32,631 nucleotides of DNA from Acidobacteria bacterium RIFCSPLOWO2_02_FULL_61_28 (lineage in GTDB: Bacteria; Acidobacteriota; Terriglobia; 2-12-FULL-54-10), in NCBI GenBank assembly GCA_001767035.1, contig MEKR01000023.1, forward strand, positions 1-32,631. Reading direction: 5' to 3'. Of the stretch, positions 17,282-25,035 are shown piece after piece. Both the position numbers and the translations under genes were made by a program. Positions within the stretch are counted from its first letter, which is position 1; every line of letters begins with the position of its first letter. The notes under the pieces were generated by a model, which was not told where the DNA came from, ran no database searches, and saw nothing but the letters and a program-made list of their open reading frames with translations.

Positions 17282-17352
17282 GTTCGGCAGGATCGCTTTT
17301 TGGAAACGGCACTGGGACCTCGGTTGGGAGCATCCAAGAGGAGGGAGTCATT

Positions 17353-18609
17353 ATGTTGTATTTGACCGAGATTCTGGAATTGCCTGTGTACGATGTATCC
17401 GGAAAGAAGATCGGGCGGGTCGCCGAGTTGGCCGCGGCGTCGGCCGCGCAGCCACCCCGCGTCGCGCAGTTCCTGCTCAAAGACGGAAAGGACAAGCCCC
17501 CTCTTTCGGTTTCGCTCGAAGATGTGTCGTCGGTCTCCGCAGATCGGGTTCGCCTCCGGATTTCGGGCGAGCGGGTGCATGCCTTCCAGCCCGATGACAG
17601 TTTGTTGTTCTTGCGCAAGGACCTGCTGGACCAGCAAATCATTGACGTGAACGGCCGGAAGGTGGTTCGCGTCAACGACCTTTCCTTCGACGAGAAGGTA
17701 GCCGATTCCCATCCTGAGCTGCGGATTCATGCCGTGGACATCGGGTTGGGCGGGGCGGTCCGGCGTCTGCTGAGCGGAGTGGTTCCCAAACCCTGGTTGC
17801 GGAAGATCGAGACGCGCCTGAAACAATCCGCGATCCCGTGGGAATATGTGGACCTGCTCGAGTCGGACCCCTTGCGGCGGGTGAAGCTGAACATCTCCCA
17901 TAAGGTCCTGGCCAAGATGCACCCCGCCGATCTGGCCGACATCGTGGAGGAATTGGCCCCCAAGGACCGGCACGCCATCTTTACGGCCTTGGACAGCGCC
18001 ACCGCGGCGGACGCGCTTTCGGAAGTGGATCCCCAGATGCAAGTTTCCATTGTGGAGTCCCTGGTGGACTCTCTGGACACCGCCCGCGCGGCCGAGATTG
18101 TGGATGAGATGGCGCCGGACGCCGCCGCCGACCTGCTGGCGGATCTGTCCGAGGAGACCATCAGCGGGCTTCTCCACGACATGCCGCGGGAAGAAGCCGA
18201 AGAACTCGGAGAACTGCTCGAGTTTGCCGAGAACAGCGCCGGCGGGTTGATGACCACCGACCACATCGCCCTGCCGGCCGAGGCGACGGTCGGGGACGCC
18301 CGCAACCTGCTCGTCGGCCTGCCGGAGCTTCCGGAGAATTTCAATACCGTTTTCCTGGTGGATGATGTGGGCCGGTTCCTCGGTTCCGTACCGCTGGCCC
18401 GATTCGTGGTGGCTTCGCCCCAACAGAAATTGGTGGACCTGAAAGCCGAGCCGTTGATGCGCGTTTCGGCAGAGGCGCCGGAGCGGGATGCCATCGAGCT
18501 GGTGGACAAATACAATCTGCTGGCGTTGCCCGTCGTGAACGAGCTGGACCGCCTGGTGGGCGTCATCACCGTGGACGACATCGTCAGCTTGCTGCGAAAG
18601 AAGGGGTAG
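17353..18609 (+). CDS. PRC-barrel/MgtE_N/CBS-pair regulatory protein
   Basis: The 418-residue soluble protein has two PRC-barrel-like segments (about 1-75, PVYDVSGKKIGRVAEL; about 88-140, QIIDVNGRKVVRVNDL), then an MgtE_N superhelical domain (about 184-290, KMHPADLADIVEELAPKDR), and a CBS pair (about 295-415, beginning SAGGLMTTDHIALP and ending LVGVITVDDIVSLL). In the Mg2+ channel MgtE, the N and CBS domains are the cytoplasmic Mg2+ sensor that closes the pore. Here that sensor exists without any transmembrane part and is followed 60 bp later by an Nramp-fold transporter. A very strong Shine-Dalgarno (AGAGGAGGGAG, 17337-17347) fixes the start. A role as Mg2+-dependent regulator of the neighbouring transporter is inferred. 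Confidence 0.88.
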   Translation: MLYLTEILELPVYDVSGKKIGRVAELAAASAAQPPRVAQFLLKDGKDKPPLSVSLEDVSSVSADRVRLRISGERVHAFQPDDSLLFLRKDLLDQQIIDVNGRKVVRVNDLSFDEKVADSHPELRIHAVDIGLGGAVRRLLSGVVPKPWLRKIETRLKQSAIPWEYVDLLESDPLRRVKLNISHKVLAKMHPADLADIVEELAPKDRHAIFTALDSATAADALSEVDPQMQVSIVESLVDSLDTARAAEIVDEMAPDAAADLLADLSEETISGLLHDMPREEAEELGELLEFAENSAGGLMTTDHIALPAEATVGDARNLLVGLPELPENFNTVFLVDDVGRFLGSVPLARFVVASPQQKLVDLKAEPLMRVSAEAPERDAIELVDKYNLLALPVVNELDRLVGVITVDDIVSLLRKKG

Positions 18610-18669
18610 GGAATCGGAGCGCCCAGGTCCCGGCCCCGGTACAATTCCTGTCGAGCGTGATGGTTCCCG

Positions 18670-19908
18670 ATGAGATTCCTGAGGCGATGGAAGTTCCGCA
18701 TCCTGATTTTTTTTGCCGTCATCGGTCCCGGCTTCATCACCGCCAATGTGGACAATGACGCCGGGGGAATCTACACGTATTCGCTGGCCGGCGCCCGCTA
18801 CGGGTACTCCCTGTTATGGACCCTGATCCCCATCACGATCGTCCTCGCCGTGGTGCAGGAGATGAGCGCGCGCCTGGGCGCGGTGACCGGGAAAGGTCTG
18901 GCTGATCTCATCCGGGAAGAGTTCGGATTCCGCATCACGTTTCTGATGATGGTGGCGCTGACGCTGGCGAATCTTGCGAACGTAATGGGGGAGTTTGCCG
19001 GCGTGGCGTCGAGCCTCCAGATTTTCGGCATCTCCAAATACCTCTCCGTGCCCGCGGTCGCGGTTTTTGTCTGGCTGCTGGTGGTGCGGGGCACGTATAA
19101 GACCGTGGAGAAAGTGTTTCTTGTCGCGTGCAGCTTCTACGTTTGCTATATTTTTTCCGGCATCATGGCGCGCCCCGACTGGCTGGTGGCGGCTGAATCC
19201 ATGTTCCGGCCGGGCCTCCGGCTGGAGAGCGGTCACCTGACGATGCTGGTCGGCGTCATGGGAGCGACGGTGGCTCCCTGGATGCAATTTTATTTGCAGT
19301 CCGCGATTGTCGAGAAAGGCGTGGAGCGGCGCCATTACGCCGGGTCGAAGCTCGAAGTGCTGGTGGGCTGCATCGCCAGTACGCTGGTCGCTTTTTTCAT
19401 TGTGGTCGCCTGCGCTGCGACGCTGTATCTGAACGGCCGCCGCGATATCGCCGACGGGGCCGATGCAGCCCTGGCGTTGCGCCCGCTGGCCGGCGAATAC
19501 GCCTCCGCCCTCTTTGCGCTGGGTTTGTTCAATGCCTCGGTTTTTGCCGCTTCGATTCTGCCGCTGGCGACCGCCTATTCGGTTTGCGAAGGGCTGGGCT
19601 TTGAAGCCGGAGTCAATAAGAAGTTCCGCGAGGCCCCGGTTTTTTACTGGCTCTACACGTCCCTCATTGTGCTCGGCGCCGGCTTGATCCTGATTCCGGG
19701 GATTCCCTTGGTGCAGGTCTCTTATCTCTCCCAAGTGGCCAACGGCTTCTTGCTGCCGTTTGTGTTGATTTTCATGCTCCTGCTGATTAATCGCGCGGAC
19801 CTGATGGGAGAGTACACCAATTCGTGGGGATATAACCTTGTTGCGCGCGCGACGGTGGCGGCCCTGGTGTTGCTGACCCTGGCGCTTGTGGGGCTCAGCC
19901 TTTTTTGA
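18670..19908 (+). CDS. Nramp-fold divalent metal transporter, NRMT-like (probably Mg2+)
   Basis: The 412-residue integral membrane protein has about eleven hydrophobic segments and the SLC11/Nramp fold signature GPGFITANVDNDAGG (19-33). Canonical Nramps have DPGN in helix 1 and MPH in helix 6 as the Mn2+/Fe2+ site. Here the aligned residues are D30-A31-G32-G33 and A202-P203-W204 (GATVAPWMQFYLQSAIV). Loss of the asparagine and the methionine sulfur ligand is the kind of change described in Nramp-related magnesium transporters. Combined with the upstream MgtE_N/CBS gene this suggests transport of a hard ion such as Mg2+ across the inner membrane. No clear Shine-Dalgarno is visible. It ends 22 bp from a convergent minus-strand gene. 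Confidence 0.88.
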   Translation: MRFLRRWKFRILIFFAVIGPGFITANVDNDAGGIYTYSLAGARYGYSLLWTLIPITIVLAVVQEMSARLGAVTGKGLADLIREEFGFRITFLMMVALTLANLANVMGEFAGVASSLQIFGISKYLSVPAVAVFVWLLVVRGTYKTVEKVFLVACSFYVCYIFSGIMARPDWLVAAESMFRPGLRLESGHLTMLVGVMGATVAPWMQFYLQSAIVEKGVERRHYAGSKLEVLVGCIASTLVAFFIVVACAATLYLNGRRDIADGADAALALRPLAGEYASALFALGLFNASVFAASILPLATAYSVCEGLGFEAGVNKKFREAPVFYWLYTSLIVLGAGLILIPGIPLVQVSYLSQVANGFLLPFVLIFMLLLINRADLMGEYTNSWGYNLVARATVAALVLLTLALVGLSLF

Positions 19909-19930
19909 CGCGGGATGAGGAGACGCCGGG

Positions 19931-20455
19931 TTAACCCTGAAGCGATGCCAACGCGATGGTGAGCCGCATAACCGGGACCACCAGGTAGCGGTCCGACGGC
20001 AGGAGGCTCTCGAGAACCACCGCTGCGCTGGGCGCTTCCGCCTTGGGGTTTTTCTCGGCGGTCACCAGCAAACCGAACACACGGATGGGGACCTGAACTT
20101 TCCATTTGGCATTTTTCTTGGACATGGGAACCAGGCCGAGATTCACCGCCCGCTTCTCCGGGTCAATCGCCCAAAGAACATACTGTTGCCCTGCCCAACC
20201 CAATTCCTGGGCCGACGGGACATTCTCGATTTGAATCTCCATCGCGGCGGCTTTATCCTGCCACTTCACCTCGCAGATGCCTCTGGAGGTCAGCGTCTTT
20301 TCCGCGCCTCCCAGGTTCACCGACACCGTCCGGTCGGGAGGATAGGCAATGACCAAAAGTTCCCACTGGCCGCCGGGCAATTGTCCCGCTCGCAGCCCTG
20401 CCGCAACGACGAGACAGAAGCACAGAAGAATTCGTTTCCACCCACGCGCTCTCAT
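19931..20455 (-). CDS. Secreted hypothetical protein with RskA-like C-terminal pattern
   Basis: The frame is open from 20635, but the ATG at 20455 is preferred because it gives a proper signal peptide (MRARGWKRILLCFCLVVAAG, cleavage near LRAG). The mature protein of about 150 residues is beta-rich. Its stretch YVLWAIDPEKRAVNLGLV resembles the extracytoplasmic domain of anti-sigma-K (RskA) proteins and similar OmpA-linked acidobacterial proteins, but there is no membrane anchor or sigma-binding domain. The function is unknown. It is the last gene of a minus-strand series and converges with the Nramp-like gene. Confidence 0.65.
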   Translation of the reverse strand: MRARGWKRILLCFCLVVAAGLRAGQLPGGQWELLVIAYPPDRTVSVNLGGAEKTLTSRGICEVKWQDKAAAMEIQIENVPSAQELGWAGQQYVLWAIDPEKRAVNLGLVPMSKKNAKWKVQVPIRVFGLLVTAEKNPKAEAPSAAVVLESLLPSDRYLVVPVMRLTIALASLQG

Positions 20456-20655
20456 GCGAAAACCCCACGGGAAACCGACCGCCGGATAGTCCCTAGATAG
20501 AATGGCACAAAGGAAACGCAGAAGGCAGACATTTTTTGGGAGCCTGTTTCCCCGCTTCGTCTTCTTTTCGGCACACGGCATTGCCGGCCTCTCAGCCTTT
20601 GGCGTCTCTTGATGTTGGGAATGGAGGAATCGCACGGAGAAGAATGGGCAGGGCG

Positions 20656-21441
20656 CTAATGGGTCATCGAATAGAGAAAATAGTTGATCCCAAACCGAAG
20701 GGCTTCCGTGGAAGGCTCCAACGGATACATCGGCTGATCAATCCATTCCCAGAAATCTCCGATGTCATTGTTGTGGTTGATGATCATACAGAGCCGGCCC
20801 CGCGGATCAAAGTACCCGTAGAATTTCGGCGGACCTTCCTGCCCGTACGGGGCGCTCACCTCTAGAGTCGGGATCTCGTAAAAGGTGTGGAAGGTCGGAT
20901 GGTCCGCGGTCAGCTCGACAAAGCTGCGGTCGGGGAAAACCATCCGCATCTGCCCCGCGAACCAGTCAAGCCCATACTGGCCGTCGAAGTCGTCCACCAT
21001 CGCAAATCCGCCGCGGTTGAAGTATTCGCGCAAGTTGGCGACTTCCCGCTCGGTCATGTTCATCTCCCCCACCTCGCTGAAGTAGATGAAGGGGTATTTG
21101 AAGATCTCCTCGCTGTCCAGGTTCACAATCACATAGGATTCCTTGGTGACGTTCATCCCCGTTGCTTCGTTGGCCACTTGCAAGATGTGTTCCTCGGCTT
21201 CCGGGTAGTCATGGGCCCAGCCTTCCAGGCCGCGGAATCCACCGATTCGTCCTCGCGCGCCCCCGGTGAAGCGAATCCGCGCAAAGATGAATTCGGTCCC
21301 CTCCGGCGGGCGGCGGTTCGTCTCGAGGTCATGCCAGAGCCGCTGGATTTCAAGAAATTGGCGCTGCGCGGTCCCGCGGGCGACAAAGAAAACCGCAATA
21401 ATGGTCACCGCGACAGCGATGAAAACCTGTTTCCTCGACAT
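20656..21441 (-). CDS. DUF4159 domain-containing protein
   Basis: The start at 21441 was chosen over 21483 because GGAGAG lies at good spacing upstream and the product then begins with an N-terminal hydrophobic anchor or signal (MSRKQVFIAVAVTIIAVFF). The 261-residue protein carries the DUF4159 pattern: EFIFARIRFTGG, WAHDYPEAEEHILQVAN, FIYFSEVGEMNMTEREVANL, FNRGGFAMVDDFDG and a terminal GINYFLYSMTH. DUF4159 domains have a class I glutamine amidotransferase-like flavodoxin fold. They are commonly encoded in acidobacterial and planctomycete genomes near MoxR/VWA systems, but no such partners are adjacent here. The biochemical role is unknown. Confidence 0.88.
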   Translation of the reverse strand: MSRKQVFIAVAVTIIAVFFVARGTAQRQFLEIQRLWHDLETNRRPPEGTEFIFARIRFTGGARGRIGGFRGLEGWAHDYPEAEEHILQVANEATGMNVTKESYVIVNLDSEEIFKYPFIYFSEVGEMNMTEREVANLREYFNRGGFAMVDDFDGQYGLDWFAGQMRMVFPDRSFVELTADHPTFHTFYEIPTLEVSAPYGQEGPPKFYGYFDPRGRLCMIINHNNDIGDFWEWIDQPMYPLEPSTEALRFGINYFLYSMTH

Positions 21442-21639
21442 ACGGTTTGCTCTCCGACCCGTCCCGTAGGCTCCTAAGAACAACCTATGTTAGCTTCCCT
21501 TCCGTTGTCAATCCCAAAAACAGCCGGGACGGGCTGCGTCAGGGGTTGGCCTTTCCTGGGATAACGAGGGGGGGGAATTGCGACCTGCCCCGGCTTTGGC
21601 TTCAAATGCGAGTGGAGTGAAGCCGTCGCATCGGCTTCC

Positions 21640-21682
21640 GGGCCCATCGCTCAATGGTTAGAGGAGCGGACTCAGAATCCGT
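21640..21682 (+). pseudogene. 5' fragment of a tRNA(CAU)-like gene
   Basis: These 43 nt match the first 43 nt of the complete tRNA at 23868 in 37 positions, same orientation. They include the acceptor 5' strand GGGCCCA, most of the D-arm and the anticodon stem-loop, where CTCATAA has become CTCAGAA. After 21682 the variable loop, T-arm and 3' acceptor strand are absent, so it cannot be functional. One D-stem pair is also lost. Confidence 0.75.
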
Positions 21683-21814
21683 CCTGAGTGGGTTGCACCA
21701 AAATGCAGCATGGCGCAATTCCTTGGGTGCGTTGAAAGGATCACCCCCGAGGCGCCGCCCTTTCGCGACCGTGCGAGCAGAATTGCAGAACGTCTCTACA
21801 GGGCCTACAGGATT

Positions 21815-23377
21815 CTATTGCAGGTTCGACGGCATAAAGTAGCCGACCCTGTTATTCGCGGGCGAGCCGAACCACATCCGCCCCTGGGAATCGAGAAAGA
21901 ATTCCCGCATGGTATTTTCCGAATACGGGAAAGGATACTCGATAACCTTGCCGGTTTTCGGGTCCAGACGTCCCACCACGTTCATATCCATGGAGGAGTA
22001 CCAAATCCGGTCGTTCCTGTCGACATTGAGGGCGTATGGAGTTGGGTTTGCTCCGGGCAAGGGATATTCCTGGAATGTTTCAGTCTTGGGATCAAAGCGG
22101 CCGATCTTGCCGCTGCGGTATTCGCCGAACCACAAGAACCCTTGCGAATCGAACGCCATCCGCCTGGGGTAGGCGTTCGGAGTAGGTGGCGCCCAACGCG
22201 TTACCTTCCCCGATTTAGCATCCGCCCTGCCGATACTATTGCCGTCAGCCAGCACGGAGAACCAGGCGTTCCCGTCTTTATCGATCGCAATGCTATAGGA
22301 CGATGGAATCTCCGGGTAGTGAGTAAACTGTCCAGTCTTGGGATCGAATCGGCTCAACTTGCCGCTCCCCCACACAATCCCTTCTTGATTAACCCGGACC
22401 GTGACCTTGCCCCCGCCATCGGTATCTACATACTCGGTGATTTTCCGCGTAACGGGGTCCCATCTCCCGATCCGATTGGTGCCTTGCTCTCCGAGCCATA
22501 CCGCCCCATCCGGTGTGGGGAAGGTTGAATGAACGCCGGCCGCGTTCTCCTGAAAGGGGACCGCGAACTCCTCCACCTCGCCCGTCGCAGGATCGAGCCT
22601 GCCGATCCGATTTGCCGCACCGAAAAAGGGAATCCAAAAGTTCCCCTTGTTGTCCGGCGCTGCGCTCCAGGGAAAGCGGTTCGGCACGGGCATCTCGAAA
22701 TCCACATAAACCATGTTCAGGGCTTCGTCGCTGACTGGCCGGACGAGTTCGCTATATCCGGGCATATCGGAGGGCGAAGGCAATTCAGAATTGGGACCGA
22801 AATGCTTTGTCAAATAGGCTGTCATTTCGGCGGCGTCCGCATCGGTGACATTTCGCATACGGTACTTGATCGTCCGCCTCATCATTTCAATGCCAGCAGC
22901 CCAACCCGCCGCATTTCTTGGCGCCTTGGCTGCGATGCGAGATTGAAATTGATGGCAGGCGAAACACTTCCCCATCAGCACCTCTTTGCCTTTTCCTTCC
23001 GGCAGCAACTTCTTTCCCTGGTGGGAGGTGAGATCGCTCCAGCGCACCTTTCCGTTCTGGAGGGAGAAGTCCATATGCAGCGATTTCCCATCCGCTACAT
23101 TCACTTCGCTTCGCTGATCGTCGCCATAGCCGATCGCCTTGGCGCGAAGTTCATACGCTCCGGGCGGCAGGTTACGCACTTGGTAGCGGCCCTGGCTGTC
23201 TGACAAAACACTTACAGTCATTCTTGTTTCCGGGTTGCGCGCCTGCACGAATGCTCCGCGGAACGGCGCTCCTGCCGGGCCTTTGACGGTGCCGGAGATC
23301 ATTCCATCGGATGCTCCGTTGGCGAACGACAGCGATAAAACTGTAAGTCCGAGAATTCTGGTAATCACCCTCATCAT
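21815..23377 (-). CDS. Exported carboxypeptidase-regulatory/cytochrome c/Vgb-like propeller protein (copy 1)
   Basis: The start at 23377 (adjacent ATG at 23374) has AGGAG five bases upstream and gives a signal peptide (MMRVITRILGLTVLSLSFANG); the frame is open to 23437. Of 520 residues, about 25-110 form a carboxypeptidase regulatory-like (Ig-type) domain (GTVKGPAGAPFRGAFVQARN), about 110-215 a c-type cytochrome region with the heme motif C138-F-A-C141-H142, and about 225-520 a streptogramin-lyase-like propeller with repeats such as FLWFGEYRSGKIGRFDPKT. Heme attachment implies periplasmic location. True virginiamycin B lyase activity is doubtful; a redox or binding role is more likely. It has a paralog at 25036-26688. 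Confidence 0.88.
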   Translation of the reverse strand: MMRVITRILGLTVLSLSFANGASDGMISGTVKGPAGAPFRGAFVQARNPETRMTVSVLSDSQGRYQVRNLPPGAYELRAKAIGYGDDQRSEVNVADGKSLHMDFSLQNGKVRWSDLTSHQGKKLLPEGKGKEVLMGKCFACHQFQSRIAAKAPRNAAGWAAGIEMMRRTIKYRMRNVTDADAAEMTAYLTKHFGPNSELPSPSDMPGYSELVRPVSDEALNMVYVDFEMPVPNRFPWSAAPDNKGNFWIPFFGAANRIGRLDPATGEVEEFAVPFQENAAGVHSTFPTPDGAVWLGEQGTNRIGRWDPVTRKITEYVDTDGGGKVTVRVNQEGIVWGSGKLSRFDPKTGQFTHYPEIPSSYSIAIDKDGNAWFSVLADGNSIGRADAKSGKVTRWAPPTPNAYPRRMAFDSQGFLWFGEYRSGKIGRFDPKTETFQEYPLPGANPTPYALNVDRNDRIWYSSMDMNVVGRLDPKTGKVIEYPFPYSENTMREFFLDSQGRMWFGSPANNRVGYFMPSNLQ

Positions 23378-23867
23378 TTTTTCTCCTGGCAAATAGCTGC
23401 AACGTTTTGTTTGCTTCTGCAAGTCGCCAGGCGTCATCCCGCGCGGTTGATTGCTTCATGCCGATTCAACCACTTCGAAATAGCCTATTCTGTCTCCGCG
23501 AGCGCTGGCCCACCATCGGTTTGAGCCGGGATTCCCTATTGGCTCACAACAGTGCAAACTATACACGCTTCGAAGGACGCCAGCGCAGTATTTTTTCTTT
23601 GCGAGAGCCGTTCCGCATCGTTTGCATCCTCCTAACCGGCCCAGCGTCTGTGGACCGATTGCCGCAGTAGGTCCGCAAATGAAAACCGTGCATTGTTTGC
23701 CCGAGAGTCGGTAAGGTACTCTTGGATAGGTTCCCCGAATCTCAATCGTTCGTCCAACTCCCCCGCCGTGTGCTTCCGGACTGGCACCGGCGATTTCGGG
23801 GCAGGTCCAGAGCAACCGGAACATGCTACGCAACCTGGTATTATGTAAGATGGTTAGACCGCAGGCC
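23378..23867. other. Intergenic region without a recognisable gene
   Basis: About 490 bp separate the start of propeller copy 1 from the tRNA. No convincing reading frame is seen. On the plus strand TATTAT (23839-23844) could be the -10 box of the tRNA promoter, but no good -35 box is found. The minus-strand promoter of copy 1 must lie here but is not obvious. Confidence 0.5.
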
Positions 23868-23943
23868 GGGCCCATAGCTCAGCGGTTAGAGCGGCGGACT
23901 CATAATCCGTTGGTCCCTGGTTCGAATCCAGGTGGGCCCACCA
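23868..23943 (+). tRNA. tRNA with CAU anticodon, probably tRNA-Ile2 (lysidine type), possibly Met
   Basis: All 76 nt fold as a standard cloverleaf: acceptor GGGCCCA/TGGGCCC, D-stem GCTC/GAGC, anticodon stem GCGGA/TCCGT with loop CTCATAA (anticodon CAT, 23901-23903), T-stem CCTGG/CCAGG with TTCGAAT, and an encoded CCA. G1-C72 excludes the initiator. The variable loop TTGGTC resembles tRNA-Ile(CAU), whose C34 is modified to lysidine to read AUA, more than elongator Met. It abuts an integrase remnant. Confidence 0.95.
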
Positions 23944-23948
23944 ACTTT

Positions 23949-24179
23949 TCAATAACTTGCAGCCATTGCTGCTGGCGGGCTGGTTTGTTGTGGGAGACTC
24001 TGTGTGAGACTTTCTGCTCGTTCGAGGACCCGGACGGCTTCTCGTTCCGGATTCCCCAGACTGTGAAGGTAGATCTCCGTCGTCATCCGGTGTTCGTGTC
24101 CCAGGAGCCGTTGGAATGTCCCCATGGAAACGTGGTGTCGTTCCATCAGAGAAGCACCACAATACCGCAGCGCATGAGG
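23949..24179 (-). pseudogene. Tyrosine recombinase (integrase) C-terminal remnant
   Basis: About 76 residues match the C-terminal catalytic part of tyrosine recombinases: HALRYCGASLM (HxLR box), then LLGHEHRMTTEIYLH with the conserved histidine and the nucleophilic tyrosine. The stop codon lies six bases after the tRNA CCA end, the usual place for an integrase that uses a tRNA as attachment site. The N-terminal and core-binding parts are missing. The frame continues directly into a transposase fragment, so this is a decayed chimera and not a gene. Confidence 0.75.
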
Positions 24180-24880
24180 AGCTGTCAGGACCTCTTCGAT
24201 CTCCGTTCCTTGAACAGTTTGTCGGAATGCATCTCCGTAACAACCATCTCGATCTCGAATCAGAAATCGTGGAGCGCTATCCCAGGGGAACGCCTCCAGC
24301 AACCGCTGCGCCGTCCATTCCGCAGTGGGATGAGCCGTGACGTTGGAATGCACGACTCTTCGGCGATGATGCTCAAGCACAACAAACACGAACTAGAGCC
24401 GGAAACTCAACGTGGGCACTGCGAAGAAAACGACCGAGACAAGCTGCTGGGCATGATTTTTCAAGAAGGCCCGCCACGTTTGGGAAGGAGGCTTGCGGTT
24501 TCGAGGCATGTATGTGGCGACGGTGGTTTCAGATACCTCGATCCCGAGTTTCAGCAGTTCCCCGTGAATTCGGGGCGCACCCCAGATCGGATTCGCCAAG
24601 CACATCTTACGGATCAGCGCTCGAACCTCGGCAGAAACTTCCGGTCGGCCGGGAAGACGTTTGCTCTTCCACTTCCAGTAAAGACGAAAACCTTTTCGAT
24701 GCCAGGCAACCACAGTCTCCGGTCTGACGAGGACTAATGCCGAACGCCAGGCAGACCAAATCTTGGAGAGCCAAACCCAGAAAGCTCGGTCTGCGCGGCA
24801 CATCTTGCATCGGAACCGGCGTCGGCGGCCCCATCGGGTTCGGTAGAAGCCATATGGAATGATCTCGGCAATCCGTCAAT
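24180..24880 (-). pseudogene. DDE transposase (integrase-core type) remnant with internal stop
   Basis: The minus strand encodes the widespread integrase-core transposase sequence: DRAFWVWLSKIWSAWR, RPETVVAWHRKGFRLYW, a helix-turn-helix region (NPIWGAPRIHGELLKLGIEV), KPPSQTWRAF, and after an in-frame TAG (24393-24395) VVLEHHRRRVVHSNVTAHP and RFLIRDRDGCYGDAF with the second catalytic aspartate. The final DDE glutamate region is absent, replaced by the integrase fragment at about 24180. The 5' end is also eroded: a stop lies about 24870-24880. No terminal inverted repeats were found. The element is dead. Confidence 0.8.
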
Positions 24881-25035
24881 GCGTTTGCAGAGATTGCGTG
24901 TTGGGACAGCGGAGACTTTACATGGCACTGGGCCCCGTTCCTCGGTAGACCTGATAAACTCGAAAATAGGTCTTAAACCATATCACACGAACGGGTTGCA
25001 ATTGCCACGCCGACAATTGATTGCGGAAGCACCGA

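Noticed and set aside
17164-17290. Known Mn2+ (yybP-ykoY), Mg2+ (M-box) or Ni/Co riboswitch
   Set aside because: None of the conserved core sequences I know for these classes is visible, so the leader is left unassigned.
21710-22528. 272-codon plus-strand frame opposite propeller copy 1
   Set aside because: Antisense shadow; the minus strand carries the heme motif and propeller repeats.
23854-24243. Minus-strand frame ending in WAHLDSNQGPTDYESAALTAELW
   Set aside because: This is the well-known false protein produced by reading a tRNA gene antisense; the tRNA itself is intact at 23868-23943.
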